Counted from the stretch's first letter, positions 7,592-15,590 are shown. The stretch: 64,000 nucleotides of DNA from Winogradskyella costae (GCF_013403865.1 NZ_JABFDK010000002.1:62001-126000), one strand, 5' to 3'. The notes: a model not told the origin generated them from the letters alone. Made by a program: numbers and translations.

Positions 7592-8719
7592 ATGAAAAAT
7601 ATATTTAAATTCACAGGTATTCTTGCCTTATGTGTAGTGTTCGGTTGCCAAAGCAAAAAAAACAATACAGAACACAGTCACAATGGAGGCGAAGCGCATT
7701 CACATACTACAGAAAGTATAGTTGAGAGCAATAATTATTTTGGAGCGTACAATTTAGAAAATAAGGAGTACGGTACTATAACTAAAATGACACTTACAAA
7801 AGACGAGCGCATTATGGTTACTAACGCATTACCAAATCATAAAACAGGAGAATTTCCAAACCCAGGAAATCCAAATACAATTTCTGCTCAGAATAATACT
7901 TACAGTTTTCCTTTAAACCCAAAATATACAGGAAAAGCAACTTGGGCAAGAGAGCCAGGTGTCGCTTTAAATGGTATAAAATTTGAACCAGGAACAGCAG
8001 AAGTTGTGGTTTGTGATACAGGCGAAAATTATCGTGTAGAAGCACTTCAAGATGCCATAGATTTAGGCTTAGATTTTAATCATGCACATGTGCAACCAAC
8101 AGGAGCGTATCATTATCATGGCGCACCAACGTCTGTAATTGAAGATTTTGTTGCAGGCGAAGATTTAGTACATGTTGGTTTTGCGCACGATGGCTTTCCT
8201 ATGTATTATTCTAAATCAGGGAAATTCAAACCAAGTTATAAGGCTATAGATGGTAATAGAGAAGGTGAAGATTGCACCTATGAAAATCCGCATCAATCTA
8301 TCGATATTTCTGTCGGAGGTCATCATGATGGAACATTTACTTCTGATTATGAATATATAGCAGGTTTAGGAGACTTAGATGAATGCAACGGTATCACAAT
8401 TGATGGAGATTATATGTATTTAGTCACAGCCGAGTTTCCATACATCAGTAGATGTTTAATGGGAGACTATGAAGAAGCGAGACCACAAGGCGGAGGACAA
8501 AGACCAGGGGGAGGACAAGGTCAACAATCAAATGCTTCTGATTTAATTCAAAAGATGGATGCTAATAAAGATGGTAAACTATCTAAAGACGAAGTAAAAG
8601 GGCCTTTGGTTGATGCGTTTTCTGAAGTCGATTCTAATGCAGATGGTTACCTTACAGAAGAAGAATTAAAAAAAGAAAGTCGAGGTAAAAAGCAAGGTTC
8701 TCAAAGGGATAGAAAATAA
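7592..8719 (+). CDS. YHYH/EF-hand fusion lipoprotein (paralog C)
   Basis: 375 residues. The lipobox VFGC (Cys19) is followed by a His-rich segment (HSH at 28-30 and HSH at 36-38), which suggests a metal-binding tail. The YHYH domain has its motif at 173-176 (GAYHYHG), then FAHDGFPMYY (197-206), VGGHHDG (241-247) and the ending FPYISRCLMG. A Gly/Gln-rich linker (299-312) leads to a C-terminal EF-hand pair (loops 323-334 and 347-358) with the same KDEVKGPL linker as the protein at 314. Here the EF-hands are at the C-terminus, whereas paralog B has them at the N-terminus. The second YHYH copy is absent; this protein belongs to a different YHYH subgroup. Confidence 0.9.
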   Translation: MKNIFKFTGILALCVVFGCQSKKNNTEHSHNGGEAHSHTTESIVESNNYFGAYNLENKEYGTITKMTLTKDERIMVTNALPNHKTGEFPNPGNPNTISAQNNTYSFPLNPKYTGKATWAREPGVALNGIKFEPGTAEVVVCDTGENYRVEALQDAIDLGLDFNHAHVQPTGAYHYHGAPTSVIEDFVAGEDLVHVGFAHDGFPMYYSKSGKFKPSYKAIDGNREGEDCTYENPHQSIDISVGGHHDGTFTSDYEYIAGLGDLDECNGITIDGDYMYLVTAEFPYISRCLMGDYEEARPQGGGQRPGGGQGQQSNASDLIQKMDANKDGKLSKDEVKGPLVDAFSEVDSNADGYLTEEELKKESRGKKQGSQRDRK

Positions 8720-8733
8720 TTCTAAAATAGTGC

Positions 8734-8762
8734 GCAAGTTTTTGCTGACAATCGCATCTAAA
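8734..8762 (+). promoter_or_regulatory. ECF-type promoter-like element, copy 5
   Basis: GCAAGTTTT, 11 nt, GCATCTAAA, 35 nt before the YHYH gene at 8798. It heads the first YHYH-MORN-SCO module. Confidence 0.7.
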
Positions 8763-8797
8763 AACTAAACGATTGCAAACACTAATAAAATTTAATT

Positions 8798-9547
8798 ATG
8801 AAAAAGGTATTTAAATTATCAACTTTGATCTTGCTTCTCTTTACTATAGGGGTAGCTTGCTCAGCAGACGACGATTCAACAGTAACAGATGATGGTGATG
8901 ATAGTGTGGTCGCAGAACTTCATGCAGCTTTTGCAGCATTCAACACGGATGCTACAACTATTTATGTCGATGGATCTAATATTATAATTGAAACAACCGG
9001 TTTGCCAGATCATGAAACAGTATATTGGGGAGTTGGGAATGAGCTTTATCGAGACGAACCCGATGTAGCTTTAACACCAAGCATTATGTCTAGTAACAAT
9101 AATGCTGTTACAATTACAGTCGATGCGACGCCAGATTTAACAGGAAGTACTGTCTCAACACAATTAAATACTATTGGGATAGCTGTGAGTGGAGCTTCCA
9201 TATTTAATGATCAAGAAGGTGCAGGGGATTTAGATCAAGCAGCTGCTAGTTTAGATTGGACAGGAGCACACATAGGACCAGGAGTATACCACTACCATTT
9301 AGAGCCAAAAGCATTTTCAGATGATGACGATAATTTAGTGGGCATTTTATTAGACGGAGTATTTCTTTATGGGAGACAATGTAGTTCAACAGGAACGTAT
9401 CCAACAGATTTAGATGCTTCTGGCGGACATACATCAACAACACAATATACAGATGGAGAAGAGGAATATCATTATCATATTATTAATGAAGTGTATTCTA
9501 CTACAGGATCATATTTAGCATTTGCAGGACCTTACCAAGGCTATTAA
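8798..9547 (+). CDS. YHYH domain lipoprotein (paralog D)
   Basis: 249 residues. Lipoprotein signal with Cys21 (GVAC), an Asp-rich linker, then a compact YHYH domain. The motifs are at residues 164-167 (GVYHYH) and 224-227 (EEYHYH), with LLDGVFLYG (184-192) and GGH (209-211) between. The domain is shorter than in paralogs A-C and is most like paralog E at 10997. Both have the order H-(S/T)-x-Y-W near residue 75-110, two YHYH motifs and a terminal G-x-Y region. First gene of the module YHYH-MORN-SCO; the next start lies 2 nt after the stop, indicating translational coupling. Confidence 0.9.
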   Translation: MKKVFKLSTLILLLFTIGVACSADDDSTVTDDGDDSVVAELHAAFAAFNTDATTIYVDGSNIIIETTGLPDHETVYWGVGNELYRDEPDVALTPSIMSSNNNAVTITVDATPDLTGSTVSTQLNTIGIAVSGASIFNDQEGAGDLDQAAASLDWTGAHIGPGVYHYHLEPKAFSDDDDNLVGILLDGVFLYGRQCSSTGTYPTDLDASGGHTSTTQYTDGEEEYHYHIINEVYSTTGSYLAFAGPYQGY

Positions 9548-9549
9548 TT

Positions 9550-10173
9550 ATGAAGTCATTTACTGTTATCCTATTTACTACTATATGCTGTTTCTGTTGT
9601 CAGGACGCTTCGAAGAATAATACTTCGGATGATTTTATTAAAGTCCATGTAGAAAATGTAATTACGATTAAAAATAAAGAAGTTTTAAAATCCGACTTAA
9701 GCCTGAATCAACTCGAAGGTACGTGGTATTATCATAATGAACCTTATAATGGCTATTCCGTAAAATTTCACGGTAACGATTCATTACAAGAAAAATTAGG
9801 ATTTCATAATGGTAAGAGACAGGGAGTAGCTAAAACATGGTCCGAAAATGGAGTTTTGCGTATTGAGGCTTATTATAATCAAAATAGATTAACCGGAGTT
9901 TATAAAAGCTTCTGGGAAAATGGTAATGTTGCGTTGCAAGTCAATTATGTAAATGGTAAAAAGCAAGGTGAAGAAGGGCAATGGTATTCTAATGGTGAAC
10001 GCTCTAAGTTACTTTGGTTAAATGACGGTCTAGAACAAGGCATTCAAAAAGCTTGGCTGCCTAATGGTAAATTATATGTGAATTACGAAGCTAAAAATGG
10101 ACGTGTTTTTGGGATGAAGCGAGCGACAACTTGTTATAAATTAGAAAATGAAAAAGTTATTAGAACAAAGTAA
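9550..10173 (+). CDS. MORN/YwqK-repeat lipoprotein-like protein
   Basis: 207 residues. The signal sequence ends in a Cys-rich stretch (CCFCCQ), consistent with a lipoprotein. At least five MORN-variant repeats of the type G-x-W-x-x-N-G-x-x-x-x-x-x-Y follow (from about residue 55 to 195), the pattern database pipelines label 'YwqK family'. The C-terminal block N-G-R-x-F-G ends in a conserved Cys-Tyr (TTCYK) shared with the paralog at 11864. MORN-type repeats form beta hairpin stacks; a specific function is not known. It is coupled to YHYH paralog D and overlaps the SCO gene by 26 nt, so all three are made together. Confidence 0.8.
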   Translation: MKSFTVILFTTICCFCCQDASKNNTSDDFIKVHVENVITIKNKEVLKSDLSLNQLEGTWYYHNEPYNGYSVKFHGNDSLQEKLGFHNGKRQGVAKTWSENGVLRIEAYYNQNRLTGVYKSFWENGNVALQVNYVNGKKQGEEGQWYSNGERSKLLWLNDGLEQGIQKAWLPNGKLYVNYEAKNGRVFGMKRATTCYKLENEKVIRTK

Positions 10174-10843
10174 AATTTTATGGATTGTCATTGTGCTAAC
10201 TAATCTTTCTTTTAGCTGTAAAGAACAAATTAAAAATGAAGATTTGGAAGTAGCGGAAATAAGTAGAGTAGAGTATTTACCCTATTACGATGAAGCATCG
10301 TTTACGCCTAATTGGATGACACCAGGAACAGAAGAAGAACGTCAATTTCATAAGATTCAAGAATTTAAGTTATGGAATCAATTAGGAGATGTCGTAACCC
10401 CGAACACTTTTGATGATAAGATTTATATCACAGATTTCTTTTTTGCGAGCTGTCCAGGGATTTGTCCACAAATGACAGGAAATATGTTTAAGCTTCAGGA
10501 AGAATTTAAAGATGATGATGAGATCTTATTTCTTTCTCATACGGTCACACCATCACAAGATTCAGTTCCGGTATTAAAAAACTATGCTGAAAAATATGGA
10601 GTAATTGCTAATAAATGGCATTTAGTGACCGGAGACAAGCAAGAGATTTACAACTTAGGTCGCGAGCAATATTTTGTAGAAAATGATTTAGGTGAACCCA
10701 AGAGTATCGAAGATTTTTTACATACAGAGAATTTTTTGCTCATAGATAAAAACAAACATATAAGAGGTATCTATAACGGATTAAATAGAGCATCAATGCA
10801 GCAATTAATAATAGATATTAAAGCTTTAAAAGAAGAAGGCTAG
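10148..10843 (+). CDS. SCO1/SenC family copper chaperone-like lipoprotein
   Basis: 231 residues. N-terminal signal with a likely lipid-modified Cys24 (SFSC), then a thioredoxin-fold SCO domain. The copper-binding set is complete: Cys102 and Cys106 in FFASCPGICPQMTG, and His192 in DFLHTENF. This CxxxC plus distal His is the Cu(I)/Cu(II) site of SCO proteins, which mature cytochrome oxidase CuA or act as thiol-disulfide reductases. No cytochrome oxidase gene is nearby. The start overlaps the MORN gene by 26 nt, so it is co-translated with the YHYH-MORN pair. This suggests that its client is one of those envelope proteins rather than oxidase (inference). Confidence 0.88.
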   Translation: MKKLLEQSKILWIVIVLTNLSFSCKEQIKNEDLEVAEISRVEYLPYYDEASFTPNWMTPGTEEERQFHKIQEFKLWNQLGDVVTPNTFDDKIYITDFFFASCPGICPQMTGNMFKLQEEFKDDDEILFLSHTVTPSQDSVPVLKNYAEKYGVIANKWHLVTGDKQEIYNLGREQYFVENDLGEPKSIEDFLHTENFLLIDKNKHIRGIYNGLNRASMQQLIIDIKALKEEG

Positions 10844-10892
10844 AGTGATGACCTAGTTTTTATTTGATTGATTGATTATGGTTACTGAAAAA

Positions 10893-10925
10893 CTTTGCAG
10901 TTAAATCGCAAAGCTTTTCTTTTTT
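10893..10925 (+). terminator. Intrinsic terminator after the first YHYH-MORN-SCO module
   Basis: Stem CTTTGC/GCAAAG with an A-rich loop, followed by CTTTTCTTTTTT. It strongly resembles the terminator at 14492 in stem, loop and tail. Confidence 0.8.
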
Positions 10926-10933
10926 GATCTCAA

Positions 10934-10962
10934 TTAAACGATTTAATTATTTATCAGTCTTA
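10934..10962 (+). promoter_or_regulatory. Candidate ECF-type promoter before the second YHYH module
   Basis: TTAAAC, 17 nt, GTCTTA, 34 nt before the start at 10997. The same two hexamers with the same 17-nt gap lie upstream of the ECF sigma gene at 17186 (minus strand). The AAC/GTC cores and spacing fit an ECF promoter. The base match is good but rests on two sites only. Confidence 0.4.
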
Positions 10963-10996
10963 TCACAACATTAACAGCTAATCAGATAGAAAAAAT

Positions 10997-11863
10997 ATGA
11001 AAATAAACAACCCACTTGTAGCAGTTTTAGCGATTTTAATTATGTTTTCTTGTTCCAATAATGATGAAACGCCTTGTGTGGAATCAATGTGGTATCAAGA
11101 TTTAGATAGCGATGGTTTAGGAAATCCAGATGTGAGCCAAGAAGGTTGCGAGCAGCCAGAAGGTTATGTAGCGGATAACTCAGACACCAATGATAATCCT
11201 AATGCCGCAAATTATGATATTTCATCCCTATTAACCTTATTTGATGGCACAGGTTTATCGTACGCTGTTAATGAAGATTCCGTAACTTTTACAACTCAAG
11301 ATTTACCGAATCATACGAGTTCATATTGGCCGACTAATAATGCATTATATGAAGTATACAATGGAAGTAATTCCAATTATAACCAAAACCCAAATGAAAT
11401 AGCAACTCAAAATATTACATTCACAATAACATTAAATCCAGCAGAAGCTGTAAATCATCAGGCAACACCTCTTGGGCCTATAGGGATTTCGAGGAACGGA
11501 GTGGTGTTCTTTAATCAATACGCAGGGCCAGATCAGCCATTAACTAATGAGATTGATTCTTTCGATCAGTGGTTAGGACACCCAACAGGGCAAGACATGT
11601 ATCACTACCATATAGAACCTACGTATTTAACGCAGCAGTTTGGCGATAGTGCCTTTTTAGGATTACTCGCGGATGGTTTTCCTGTTTACGGACCAATTGA
11701 AAATGGTGTAACTATTTCATCATCAGATTTAGATGTTTATCATGGTCACTTAACAGTTACAGCAGATTTTCCTGATGGAATTTACCACTATCATATAACA
11801 GCTGATGATCCATACCTTAATGGAAATGGGTTTTATGGAACACCAGGAAATATCACCAACTAA
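10997..11863 (+). CDS. YHYH domain lipoprotein (paralog E)
   Basis: 288 residues. Lipoprotein signal with Cys19 (FSCS). A short thrombospondin-type-3-like calcium segment follows (WYQDLDSDGLGNPD, residues 32-45, flanked by Cys27 and Cys51). The YHYH domain has motifs at 202-205 (DMYHYH) and 263-266 (GIYHYH), with LLADGFPVYGP (223-233) and YHGH (248-251) between. It is closest to paralog D. First gene of the second YHYH-MORN-SCO module; the next frame begins immediately after its stop codon. It lacks the CAAGTTT/CATCTAAA element of the other units and instead has a TTAAAC-N17-GTCTTA candidate. Confidence 0.9.
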   Translation: MKINNPLVAVLAILIMFSCSNNDETPCVESMWYQDLDSDGLGNPDVSQEGCEQPEGYVADNSDTNDNPNAANYDISSLLTLFDGTGLSYAVNEDSVTFTTQDLPNHTSSYWPTNNALYEVYNGSNSNYNQNPNEIATQNITFTITLNPAEAVNHQATPLGPIGISRNGVVFFNQYAGPDQPLTNEIDSFDQWLGHPTGQDMYHYHIEPTYLTQQFGDSAFLGLLADGFPVYGPIENGVTISSSDLDVYHGHLTVTADFPDGIYHYHITADDPYLNGNGFYGTPGNITN

Positions 11864-12433
11864 TTGAAAAATTTCGGCTTACATTATCTGTTTTTTATCT
11901 GTTTAATTTGGTCTTGTCAGCAATCAAATAGAGTGTTAGTTATACCCGATACAGAGGAGAACTTAGATTTAGTAAATGGTGTTTTAATGCATGGAAACAT
12001 TCCTTTTACAGGGCTTTTAGAATCGTATTATAACTCGGGGAAAATAAAATCTCGAACAAATTATAGTACAGGTAGAAAAGAAGGTTTAGAAAAAAAATGG
12101 TATCAAAATGATTCTGTTTTTTCTGAACGTTTTTATAATAAAGGTATAAAAATTGGTGTCCACAAAGCATGGTGGCATAACGGAAATCCAAAATTTATAT
12201 ATCATTTTAATTCTAAAGGTGAATACCACGGTAATATACAAGAATGGTACGAAACGGGGTCTATACTAAAGGATTTTAACTACGTTAATCGAAACGAAGT
12301 AGGGAGCCAAAAAGTATGGTATGAAACCGGAAAGATAAAAGCAAACTACGAAGTTATTAATGGGGAACGCTTTGGATTAATCGGATTAAAAAAATGCTAT
12401 CAAGTCCCCGTAGGTAGTGAAGAGGTTAACTAA
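11864..12433 (+). CDS. MORN/YwqK-repeat lipoprotein, second copy
   Basis: 189 residues, starting at a TTG directly after the TAA of the preceding YHYH gene. No in-frame ATG precedes the signal sequence. The signal ends in LIWSC (Cys18), so it is a lipoprotein. At least four MORN-variant repeats with the pattern G-x-x-x-x-W-Y-x-x-G/N follow. The C-terminus N-G-E-R-F-G leads to a conserved Cys-Tyr (KKCYQ) as in the copy at 9550. Zero-nucleotide spacing implies translational coupling to the YHYH protein. Overall identity to 9550 is modest, so the module duplication is not recent. Confidence 0.8.
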   Translation: MKNFGLHYLFFICLIWSCQQSNRVLVIPDTEENLDLVNGVLMHGNIPFTGLLESYYNSGKIKSRTNYSTGRKEGLEKKWYQNDSVFSERFYNKGIKIGVHKAWWHNGNPKFIYHFNSKGEYHGNIQEWYETGSILKDFNYVNRNEVGSQKVWYETGKIKANYEVINGERFGLIGLKKCYQVPVGSEEVN

Positions 12434-12436
12434 GAG

Positions 12437-13093
12437 ATGAAGATGAAATCAATTTTTATAATAGGAATATTTGCAATTTGTTTTGCTTGTAACCAAAAGA
12501 AAAGCAGTGAATCTAAAATTGAAGACATTCAAGTTTCTGCAACAAATTTACCTTATTTTGAGTCTCCAGATTTTACCCCAAAATGGGAAAAGGTAAAGCA
12601 CAAAATCCCTGACTTTTCATTTATAAACCAAAATGGGATTAACATAACTAATGCCACTTATAAAGGGAAAATATATATTGCTGATTTCTTTTTTACAACC
12701 TGCCCTGGTATTTGTCCGAAATTGACAAAAAACATGAATATACTGCAAGAGCTATATAAAGAAAACGATGATATTTTATTGTTGTCTCATTCTGTAATGC
12801 CATGGGTTGATTCTGTTGATAAATTAGAAACCTATGCCTTAAATAATAATGTAGATTCTAAAAAATGGAATTTAGTAACAGGAGATAAAGATCAGTTATA
12901 TGCCATAGCTAGAAATGGCTATTTTGCTGATGAGGATTTTAAGAAAACACTAGACGAAAGTGAATTTATTCATACAGAAAATTTTATTTTAGTAGACAAA
13001 GAAGGTTATATAAGAGGAGTCTACAACGGCACTATAGAATTAGACCTTCAGCGCTTAATACGTCACATTAAGCTATTGGAAAAAGAAGTTTAG
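12437..13093 (+). CDS. SCO1/SenC family copper chaperone-like lipoprotein, second copy
   Basis: 218 residues. Lipoprotein signal with Cys18 (CFAC) and a SCO thioredoxin fold. The copper site is intact: Cys89 and Cys93 (FFTTCPGICPKLT) and His179 (FIHTENF). It aligns along its whole length with the SCO protein at 10148, including the segment TGDKDQLY and the C-terminal IRGVYNG. It starts 3 nt after the MORN gene's stop. Keeping all three copper ligands in both copies indicates that metal or thiol-redox chemistry is needed in each module. Confidence 0.88.
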   Translation: MKMKSIFIIGIFAICFACNQKKSSESKIEDIQVSATNLPYFESPDFTPKWEKVKHKIPDFSFINQNGINITNATYKGKIYIADFFFTTCPGICPKLTKNMNILQELYKENDDILLLSHSVMPWVDSVDKLETYALNNNVDSKKWNLVTGDKDQLYAIARNGYFADEDFKKTLDESEFIHTENFILVDKEGYIRGVYNGTIELDLQRLIRHIKLLEKEV

Positions 13094-13169
13094 GTCGGTT
13101 TAAAGACTGTGTTTTTATAAGTCAGAAATTCTATATAAGTTTAAAAAGTTATAATCAGAAACAGACACC

Positions 13170-14465
13170 ATGATTTTTAAGAAGATTAGATATCTATTCA
13201 TTATTATACTAGCCATATCCTGTAGAAATGATGACACAGCCGGTTTACAAAACGATGACGATAATGTTTCTCCATCAGCGCCAAATATTTTATTAATTAT
13301 CGCTGATGATATGGGTTTGGATGCTACGCCAAATTATAACATCGGAAGTGTAAAACCCAATATGCCCGTCCTTCAAGATTTAATGTCTAAGGGAGTCACT
13401 TTCAATAATGTTTGGGCTAATCCAGTGTGCAGTCCAACAAGGGCAAGTATATTAACAGGCAAATATGGAACTAATAATGGAGTCACTCGTGTTGGACTTC
13501 AGCTCAATAATTCAACGCATATTTTACAAAATGATATGCCTAATTATGCAACTGCTTTAATAGGGAAATGGCATTTATCTAATGATATTAATCAGCCCAT
13601 AGCTATGGGAATTGATTATTTCGCAGGTATTTTGTCTGGAGGTGTTCAAGATTATGAAAGTTGGGTATTAGTAGAAAATGGTAATTCTACAACTAGCACA
13701 GAATATATCACTACTAAACTTACCGATTTAGCCATTACTTGGGTAGAAGAGCAGAACGAACCTTGGTTTTTATGGATGGCTTACAATGCTCCACATACAC
13801 CTTTTCATCTGCCGCCAACTAATTTGCATAGTCAAGGTAATTTACCAACAAACCAAGCTAGTATTAACGCGAACCGCTTACCATATTATTTAGCTGCTAT
13901 TGAAGCAATGGATACCGAAATGGGTAGATTGCTACAATCGATGCCTTCCGAAGAACGTGATAATACCATAATAATTTTTATTGGAGATAACGGTTCCCCA
14001 AGTCAGGTAGCACAAGGTTATGGACAAGGAAAAGCTAAAGGAGCTATTTACGACGGAGGAATTAATGTGCCAATGGTCATATCAGGGAAAGATGTTTCTC
14101 GACTTAATTCTATAGATACTACTTTAATTAATGCAACTGATTTGTACGATACCATTATTGCTTTGTCAGGAAATTCTACAACTCAAAACAATAATAGCGA
14201 AAGTTTTAAAGATGTACTTTCTAACAGTATAACAGGGAACAGAAACTATTTGTTTTCAGAAATCAGTTATGGCGATGGCACCTCGGATTATGCAATAAGA
14301 TCATTATCACATAAATATATTAGGTTTAAAGATAATACGGAAGCCTTTTTTAACTTATCTAACGATCCCTTCGAAGATACCAATTTATTAGATCAGGCTT
14401 TGGATGGTTCAAATATGGAACTATATAATACTTTGAAAACCGAGATGGATACTATTGTAGATTAA
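13170..14465 (+). CDS. Sulfatase family lipoprotein (type I, formylglycine)
   Basis: 431 residues. Lipoprotein signal with Cys18 (AISC). The alkaline-phosphatase/sulfatase fold begins with NILLIIADDMG (39-49; Asp46/Asp47 are metal ligands). The formylglycine signature C-x-P-x-R is at Cys87-Arg91 (CSPTRAS), followed by TGKYG, the KWHL motif, a PHTPFH segment and FIGDNGS (metal ligands Asp-Asn). All key residues of a type I sulfatase are present; Cys87 needs conversion by a formylglycine-generating enzyme not encoded here. The substrate is unknown; marine Flavobacteriia use many sulfatases on algal polysaccharides. It lies 76 nt after the second SCO gene and may be the last gene of that unit, ending at the terminator at 14492. 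Confidence 0.9.
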   Translation: MIFKKIRYLFIIILAISCRNDDTAGLQNDDDNVSPSAPNILLIIADDMGLDATPNYNIGSVKPNMPVLQDLMSKGVTFNNVWANPVCSPTRASILTGKYGTNNGVTRVGLQLNNSTHILQNDMPNYATALIGKWHLSNDINQPIAMGIDYFAGILSGGVQDYESWVLVENGNSTTSTEYITTKLTDLAITWVEEQNEPWFLWMAYNAPHTPFHLPPTNLHSQGNLPTNQASINANRLPYYLAAIEAMDTEMGRLLQSMPSEERDNTIIIFIGDNGSPSQVAQGYGQGKAKGAIYDGGINVPMVISGKDVSRLNSIDTTLINATDLYDTIIALSGNSTTQNNNSESFKDVLSNSITGNRNYLFSEISYGDGTSDYAIRSLSHKYIRFKDNTEAFFNLSNDPFEDTNLLDQALDGSNMELYNTLKTEMDTIVD

Positions 14466-14491
14466 GAGTTTTATAATTTATAATCTGAAAG

Positions 14492-14526
14492 GCTTTGCGG
14501 TTATATCGCAAAGCTTTTCTATTTTT
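14492..14526 (+). terminator. Intrinsic terminator after the sulfatase gene
   Basis: Perfect 8-bp stem GCTTTGCG/CGCAAAGC with a 7-nt loop and the tail TTTTCTATTTTT. It marks the right edge of the YHYH island. Confidence 0.88.
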
Positions 14527-14542
14527 AGGGAAAATTAAAATT

Positions 14543-15586
14543 ATGCGATGTTTACTTGCTTGCTTTTTATTAATAGGATTTGTCTCTTGCAAATCAGAGG
14601 GACCAGTAAAACCTAGAAGTTTTTCGAAAGTTAAAATTGAAACATTGCTTCAAGATTCATCATTGGATGTAAGAGCCATAGAAATAAATGAAGGTAGAGT
14701 CGTAGTAGCTACTTCTAAAGGTGCTATTTATCAAAATGTCGGTTTCGGTTCGGAATTTGATTTTGGAAGATATTGGGAAATAACCGAAGATTCGTTAATG
14801 GATAACAATTTTAGGGCATTGGCTTTTCAAGGAGATTATACTTATACTTTATCTATAGGAAATCCAGCAAAGTTATTCAAAGGAGGTGCTTTGACATATT
14901 TTGAAACCCATCCAAAAGCATTTTACGATTCTATGGACTTTTGGAATGACAGTGAAGGGATTGCTATTGGAGATCCGACGGATGACTGCATGAGTATTAT
15001 TATTACTAGAGATGGAGGTGAAACTTGGAAAAAAATATTATGCGATGATTTACCAAAAACTAAAGATGGAGAAGCTGCATTCGCTGCGAGTGATACTAAT
15101 ATTTCTATAATTGGTGATCATACTTGGGTCGCAACCGGCGGCAAGGCGAGTAGAATCCTATATTCAGCAGACAAAGGAACGACATGGGAAGTTTACGAGA
15201 CACCAATAATACAAGGTAAAGTAACTACAGGTATTTATTCTATAGACTTCTATAATGAGAAAAATGGATTTGCTATTGGAGGTGATTACACCAAACCTAA
15301 CGATACTATAAACAATAAAATAAGAACTATTGATGGTGGAAAAACTTGGCAAGTTGTAGCTAATGGAAAAGGACCTGGTTACAGGAGCTGCGTGCAGTAC
15401 ATTCCAAATTCTGAAGGTAAAGAATTAGTTGCTATCGGTTTTAAAGGTATTGACTATAGCAATGATGCTGGTGATTCATGGAGACATTTAAGCAATGAAG
15501 GCTTTTATTCTATACGATTTTTAAATGATTCTGTAGCTTACGCTGCAGGTAAGGGTAGAGTTAGTAAATTAACTTTTAGAGAATAA
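14543..15586 (+). CDS. Ycf48/BNR-repeat beta-propeller lipoprotein
   Basis: 347 residues from the ATG at 14543. A longer frame from a TTG at 14495 is rejected because it starts inside the terminator hairpin, and the ATG begins a proper lipoprotein signal (MRCLLACFLLIGFVSC, Cys16). The protein has repeated BNR/Asp-box motifs S-x-D-x-G-x-T-W, such as TRDGGETWKKI, SADKGTTWEV and SNDAGDSWRHL. This gives a Ycf48/sialidase-like beta-propeller, often annotated 'oxidoreductase' or 'WD40-like' in Flavobacteriia. No catalytic site is evident. Ycf48-type propellers assist membrane complex assembly in phototrophs; the role here is unknown. Confidence 0.85.
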   Translation: MRCLLACFLLIGFVSCKSEGPVKPRSFSKVKIETLLQDSSLDVRAIEINEGRVVVATSKGAIYQNVGFGSEFDFGRYWEITEDSLMDNNFRALAFQGDYTYTLSIGNPAKLFKGGALTYFETHPKAFYDSMDFWNDSEGIAIGDPTDDCMSIIITRDGGETWKKILCDDLPKTKDGEAAFAASDTNISIIGDHTWVATGGKASRILYSADKGTTWEVYETPIIQGKVTTGIYSIDFYNEKNGFAIGGDYTKPNDTINNKIRTIDGGKTWQVVANGKGPGYRSCVQYIPNSEGKELVAIGFKGIDYSNDAGDSWRHLSNEGFYSIRFLNDSVAYAAGKGRVSKLTFRE

Positions 15587-15590
15587 AAAA

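Noticed and set aside
9550..12433. Toxin-antitoxin system (the 'YwqK family antitoxin' label often given to such proteins)
   Set aside because: Both MORN-repeat proteins carry export signals and are coupled to YHYH and SCO genes; no toxin-like partner is present.
14495..14542. Longer start for the Ycf48-like gene at a TTG
   Set aside because: The TTG lies inside the sulfatase terminator hairpin; the ATG at 14543 gives a clean lipoprotein signal.
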